DNA from: Ruminococcus flavefaciens MA2007
Lineage (GTDB): Bacteria > Bacillota > Clostridia > Oscillospirales > Ruminococcaceae
DNA: 64,000 nt
NCBI RefSeq assembly: GCF_000621845.1
Contig: NZ_JHXF01000014.1
Span: forward strand, 1-64,000
Reading direction: 5' to 3'
In this document: positions 62,201-64,000 of the stretch, in pieces
Layout of the letters: every line of letters starts with the position of its first letter
How positions within the stretch are numbered: the stretch's first letter is position 1
Made by a program: the position numbers and the translations under genes
Notes under the pieces: model-generated
Database searches by the model: none
Seen by the model: only the letters and a program-made list of their open reading frames with translations
Told to the model about the DNA's origin: nothing

Positions 62201-62461
62201 GAATATTGTTATGATCATGAAGGAAAGCAAGAGTCTGTTATAAATCGCCTAAAAGAAGATATTGAATCAGTAAAAACTGAGTCAGTTCCTAAATTAATCT
62301 ATTTTATCGTTCCAAACAATGACGGCTGTGGCTTTGTCCTATGGCAAATTGTTAAAAAGGAAGATTGCGGTAAACGTATATTTTTCTTATCAAATCCCTC
62401 GCATATAGATTATTTGCCAGATAAAGCTATCTCGCGTTTCGATGGTAGAAATTGTAAATGA
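59204..62461 (+). CDS. Giant Hsp70/actin-fold ATPase of the injection-like operon, paralogue 2
   Basis: A 1085-residue protein. It carries two N-terminal helical modules (TKSEIIVALNAANIKKPKNI near residue 8 and KTKSQIIDALRYAYITPPDS near 145), matching the single module of paralogue 1. The rest is aligned with it: phosphate 1 CIDFGTSNTTAGTW (about 383), phosphate 2 IDCGGGTTDVARC (about 581), and the shared end ISRFDGRNCK. Start 59204 (MENEIIK) is chosen because AGGGGGG lies 6 bp upstream; upstream TTG 59180 is unlikely. It closes the operon and is followed by a terminator. The duplicated module may bind partners or DNA. Confidence 0.83.
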   Translation: MENEIIKTKSEIIVALNAANIKKPKNITNTSLENLFKEKKENGTYVIMLSQIRKFTEQLNVELKYDEFKGGGIWAGAVASILFQNANQAARIRNECLSFIKNRLKIVDNIEEDMAEDIEDAADICYDDNVTIETTEEIYDMKEKTKSQIIDALRYAYITPPDSIDKESIESLISNHYISHKQIGLLFYRLGLISSSSIADNSTRESWVKKFENEIVIIDDNNEEDIIHVESNKSNIDITFDRIQEIYQQLILEGTIEMLDPDETPYDLSEPNTVYHTSQNKGVDVTKADNIWLRFSEEISTDIYMLVASDNELHGTVIMFGSFLSENGMYYLEAKAQNIRLDFSSNNLAYYLIFDNKNHTKHYAVEISIQTEELATDDYYLCIDFGTSNTTAGTWLKETQEAELVTFEDVSDASKPSSFLLPTIAYVESAESEREVHFLFGYEAKKRLMETDYQPKGSIFYNIKQWVSLDSDYTIDCHDEKNHSIRLHVHDIISEYLRYVVSQAEIKLKKRFVKFHFSSPVKLKARLFEIVSKTFKADDGFTIVPPNESLDEAIAIIYERLSELREEYLNNTLKSTGEVMIIDCGGGTTDVARCKYSFSQADTGVKSLIRVQSVNGQNFGGNELTYRIFQLLKIKLSDYYKSEGQQGTIQVTSIDDLVSTSANEYLSTVDRYIQQVIAGEKPVFTYYDKLDDASRAAEWVLPTDFANHEIVQGKNLKAQAQRNFNYLWSWAERIKIEFYTGESRAYFKFAEEKLICTDKALYFYADPTGEETPSKLPLKKQTSVPDIAINIKELTALLSPQIYFILSIMLLKSNGTELFFDSTDIQNARMRLSGQSCKIELFRDLLKEYIPGRITRDSSGEQTSSIKMKLACVKGCIQYLLERQLGFVSTQIQIDPPNINYRVTVKQDSINSETELLNGRMIHQKNDVKIMDRIRLVTRPFKEGDIYYNVYNNIVSSNTPEKKDVIKIKTDLSSNHYTHYTNIDDLLERVKQSALSGIDEYCYDHEGKQESVINRLKEDIESVKTESVPKLIYFIVPNNDGCGFVLWQIVKKEDCGKRIFFLSNPSHIDYLPDKAISRFDGRNCK

Positions 62462-62526
62462 CTATTAGAAAAAAATACAATATTCATTTAGATTTAAGCA
62501 TAATTCGTTTAATATTTTAAAAGGCG

Positions 62527-62557
62527 AACAGGTCGTGTATTTGAAACACGACCTGTT
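62527..62557 (+). terminator. Terminator of the injection-like operon
   Basis: AACAGGTCGTGT, loop ATTTGAA and ACACGACCTGTT form a perfect 12-bp stem followed by ATTTATT. Confidence 0.85.
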
Positions 62558-62587
62558 ATTTATTGACTTTCAAATCTACTATAAACA

Positions 62588-62935
62588 TTATATCATAATA
62601 TAATTTTTACCAGTAATACTTATGGAGTAAATATCTTCAAAAGGAATAGAAGTTTTATTCACTTTTAATCTATGGTATGCCAAATTAACCTCGCAAATCG
62701 CGCCTTCAATCGTTGTATAGGAGTCAATATCGTAATACCTGATTTTTACTAAGGCACCGACATTCAGATTATTTAATGTATTGGATATTGCTTCGGCATC
62801 TTCTTCTCCGAGTTCTATTTTAGGCTGAGTTATGCGTTCCTGTTTTCTGACAGATTCATAGTAACCTTTAAGAGCAGCAAAAGGTGCAAATTGCATTGCT
62901 CTGTCCGGAACTTTGTGATTTGATACATTAACCAT
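62588..62935 (-). CDS. YolD-like protein
   Basis: A 115-residue protein: DRAMQFAPFAALKGYYESVR at the N-terminus, then IRYYDIDSYTTIEGAICEV and FEDIYSISI, the YolD-like pattern. Members are encoded with UmuC/UvrX-type polymerases and probably act as their UmuD-like partner. It overlaps the polymerase gene by 8 bp. Start 62935 has AGGTGG upstream. Confidence 0.85.
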   Translation of the reverse strand: MVNVSNHKVPDRAMQFAPFAALKGYYESVRKQERITQPKIELGEEDAEAISNTLNNLNVGALVKIRYYDIDSYTTIEGAICEVNLAYHRLKVNKTSIPFEDIYSISITGKNYIMI

Positions 62936-64000
62936 TATGCCCACCTACCATCATATTACGTTTAATACCTGTCGCTTTGTTAAGGAAATTGAAGCCCTTG
63001 AGTAATGCGTTTTTACCGTATCTGTTGCGAATTCCAATCATAGCGACTTCGATTTGTTGTTCCTTTTCAGCGTCATCAACGTCCTCAAAGAAGCTTAACT
63101 GTAAATCAGGTTCATATGTTAAATCTGTCAATTGAATACCAATTTGGCGGATTCCGTAACCTATCTTAACTTTATCCATAAACAGGTTGTCAAACGCAGC
63201 CTGTATTTTTTTTATTGAGTTAGTCGTCTGCTCAAGTTTCACAGTTCCTCCGGTTGAAGGAATACAATCTTTAGAATAGCGCATAAATAAGGATATTCCT
63301 TTGGCATACAAATTATTTTCTACTAATTCAAGAACTAGATTTTCAACCATTTCTTTCATGACAATATGAGCTCCGTCAACGTCATAGTCTTCAAATAATA
63401 TCTGACTATTAGATAAAGAACGGCTTTTCCCCTTATAATTATGAATTTGCTCCATAGTACATGTTTCCCTACCCCAGGCATGGTCAATAAGAAAGACAGC
63501 TTTAACGCCAAATTCCTTATATAGCAGTTCCTCAGGAAGCTCTGTGATACCCTCCATATCATACACGCCATACTTAGCCAATCTTGTAGCAGTTCCTCGA
63601 CCTACATTCCAGAAATCAGTCAAAGGTTGATGTTTCCATAGATATTTACGATACATAGCTTCATTCAGTACTCCGATATGTTCTGAAACGTGTTTTGCAA
63701 CTATATCCATTGCAATTTTTGCCAAGTAAAGATTTGTTCCTATGCCAGCAGTTGCACATATTCCGGTTTTATCCATAACAGCTTGCATAAGCTTCTTTGC
63801 AAATTCCTTAGCAGAACAGTTATATGTTTTCAAATAAGGCGTAGCATCGATAAAAACCTCATCAATTGAATATACGTGGATGTCATCAGGCGAGATAAAT
63901 TGCAGATATATGCCATAGATCTGGGCGGAGACCTCTATGTACTTCTTCATTCTCGGCATAGCAATCTCATATTGAATGTGTTTTGGAATTTCAAAGATTC
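62928..64000 (-). CDS. Y-family DNA polymerase (UmuC/UvrX-like), partial
   Basis: At least 357 residues, with the 5' part beyond the right edge. The palm motif is SIDEVFIDATPYL (Asp-Glu), followed by the thumb (helix-hairpin-helix, ELPEELLYKEFGV) and the little-finger domain (VKLEQTTNSIKKIQAAF). It performs error-prone synthesis across lesions as part of the SOS response. The frame is open to base 64000, reading IFEIPKHIQYEIAMPRMKKY at the edge, so the gene begins outside the window. It is coupled with the YolD-like gene. Confidence 0.93.
   Translation of the reverse strand, partial: IFEIPKHIQYEIAMPRMKKYIEVSAQIYGIYLQFISPDDIHVYSIDEVFIDATPYLKTYNCSAKEFAKKLMQAVMDKTGICATAGIGTNLYLAKIAMDIVAKHVSEHIGVLNEAMYRKYLWKHQPLTDFWNVGRGTATRLAKYGVYDMEGITELPEELLYKEFGVKAVFLIDHAWGRETCTMEQIHNYKGKSRSLSNSQILFEDYDVDGAHIVMKEMVENLVLELVENNLYAKGISLFMRYSKDCIPSTGGTVKLEQTTNSIKKIQAAFDNLFMDKVKIGYGIRQIGIQLTDLTYEPDLQLSFFEDVDDAEKEQQIEVAMIGIRNRYGKNALLKGFNFLNKATGIKRNMMVGGHNG

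Noticed and set aside
46519..62557. Prophage or classical type VI secretion system
   Set aside because: No capsid, portal, terminase, lysis or tape-measure gene is seen, and no TssJLM, ClpV, TssE or TssK/F/G is recognised. Only sheath-, tube-, spike- and PAAR-like parts are shared with those systems.

Overview
The window looks like chromosomal DNA of a low-to-medium GC Firmicute of the Clostridia, most likely a Ruminococcus-like gut or rumen bacterium. This rests on strong AGGAGG ribosome binding sites, TTGACA/TATAAT promoters with 17-18 bp spacing, a Crp/Fnr-hcp-nim anaerobic redox operon, zinc-finger anti-sigma and ECF gene pairs, and many integrative-element relics. No species-level marker is present, so this is inference. 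Most of the window is accessory DNA laid down in several events.

Layout. 1-3.45 kb: the end of a membrane protein gene and a sensor kinase, then three single-gene cassettes separated by a repeated promoter/hairpin module with terminal inverted repeats. 3.5-14 kb: a mobile-element-like block with a tyrosine integrase carrying an inserted HTH, an excisionase, a HerA/FtsK-type ATPase with a divergent unknown partner, and a leftward operon of DUF960, amidoligase, a 47-aa protein, a class II glutamine amidotransferase and a serine resolvase. 14.4-23.3 kb: a NERD protein, a VanZ-like cassette, the core redox operon (Crp/Fnr regulator, ferredoxin-like protein, Hcp, Nim-like oxidoreductase), a DnaQ-like exonuclease, a GNAT cassette, and a penicillin-binding-type serine hydrolase. 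23.5-31.1 kb: a type I restriction-modification operon (hsdR, hsdM, hsdS) with two extra genes, one a DpnII/MboI-like PD-(D/E)XK protein. 31.3-36.8 kb: relics (short relaxase, MobC-like protein, SRAP protein, integrase fragment, kinase fragment, IS66 fragment, 3' part of a tRNA-Met) around an ECF sigma/anti-sigma pair. 37.1-43.7 kb: two related unknown proteins, then rtcB with a small protein, a MoxR ATPase and a VWA/metallopeptidase-like protein. 43.9-45.9 kb: small leftward genes (two paralogous Imm35-like proteins, an ADP-ribosylglycohydrolase, a lipoprotein).

46.5-62.56 kb is the most unusual part: an eleven-gene rightward operon from one clear promoter to one clear terminator. It begins with a PAAR-like (DUF4280) effector with a C-terminal AHH-type nuclease domain and its likely immunity protein. 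Next come a large candidate sheath protein, an Hcp/tube-like protein and a VgrG-like spike. Then follow two unrecognised proteins, a giant Hsp70/actin-fold ATPase, a candidate baseplate protein, a polytopic membrane protein and a second giant Hsp70-like paralogue. I read it as a contractile-injection-type apparatus with no ClpV or other AAA+ ATPase and no TssJLM, in which twin Hsp70-like ATPases may supply the energy-dependent step. The window closes with a leftward YolD/UmuC-type mutagenic polymerase pair that runs off the right edge.
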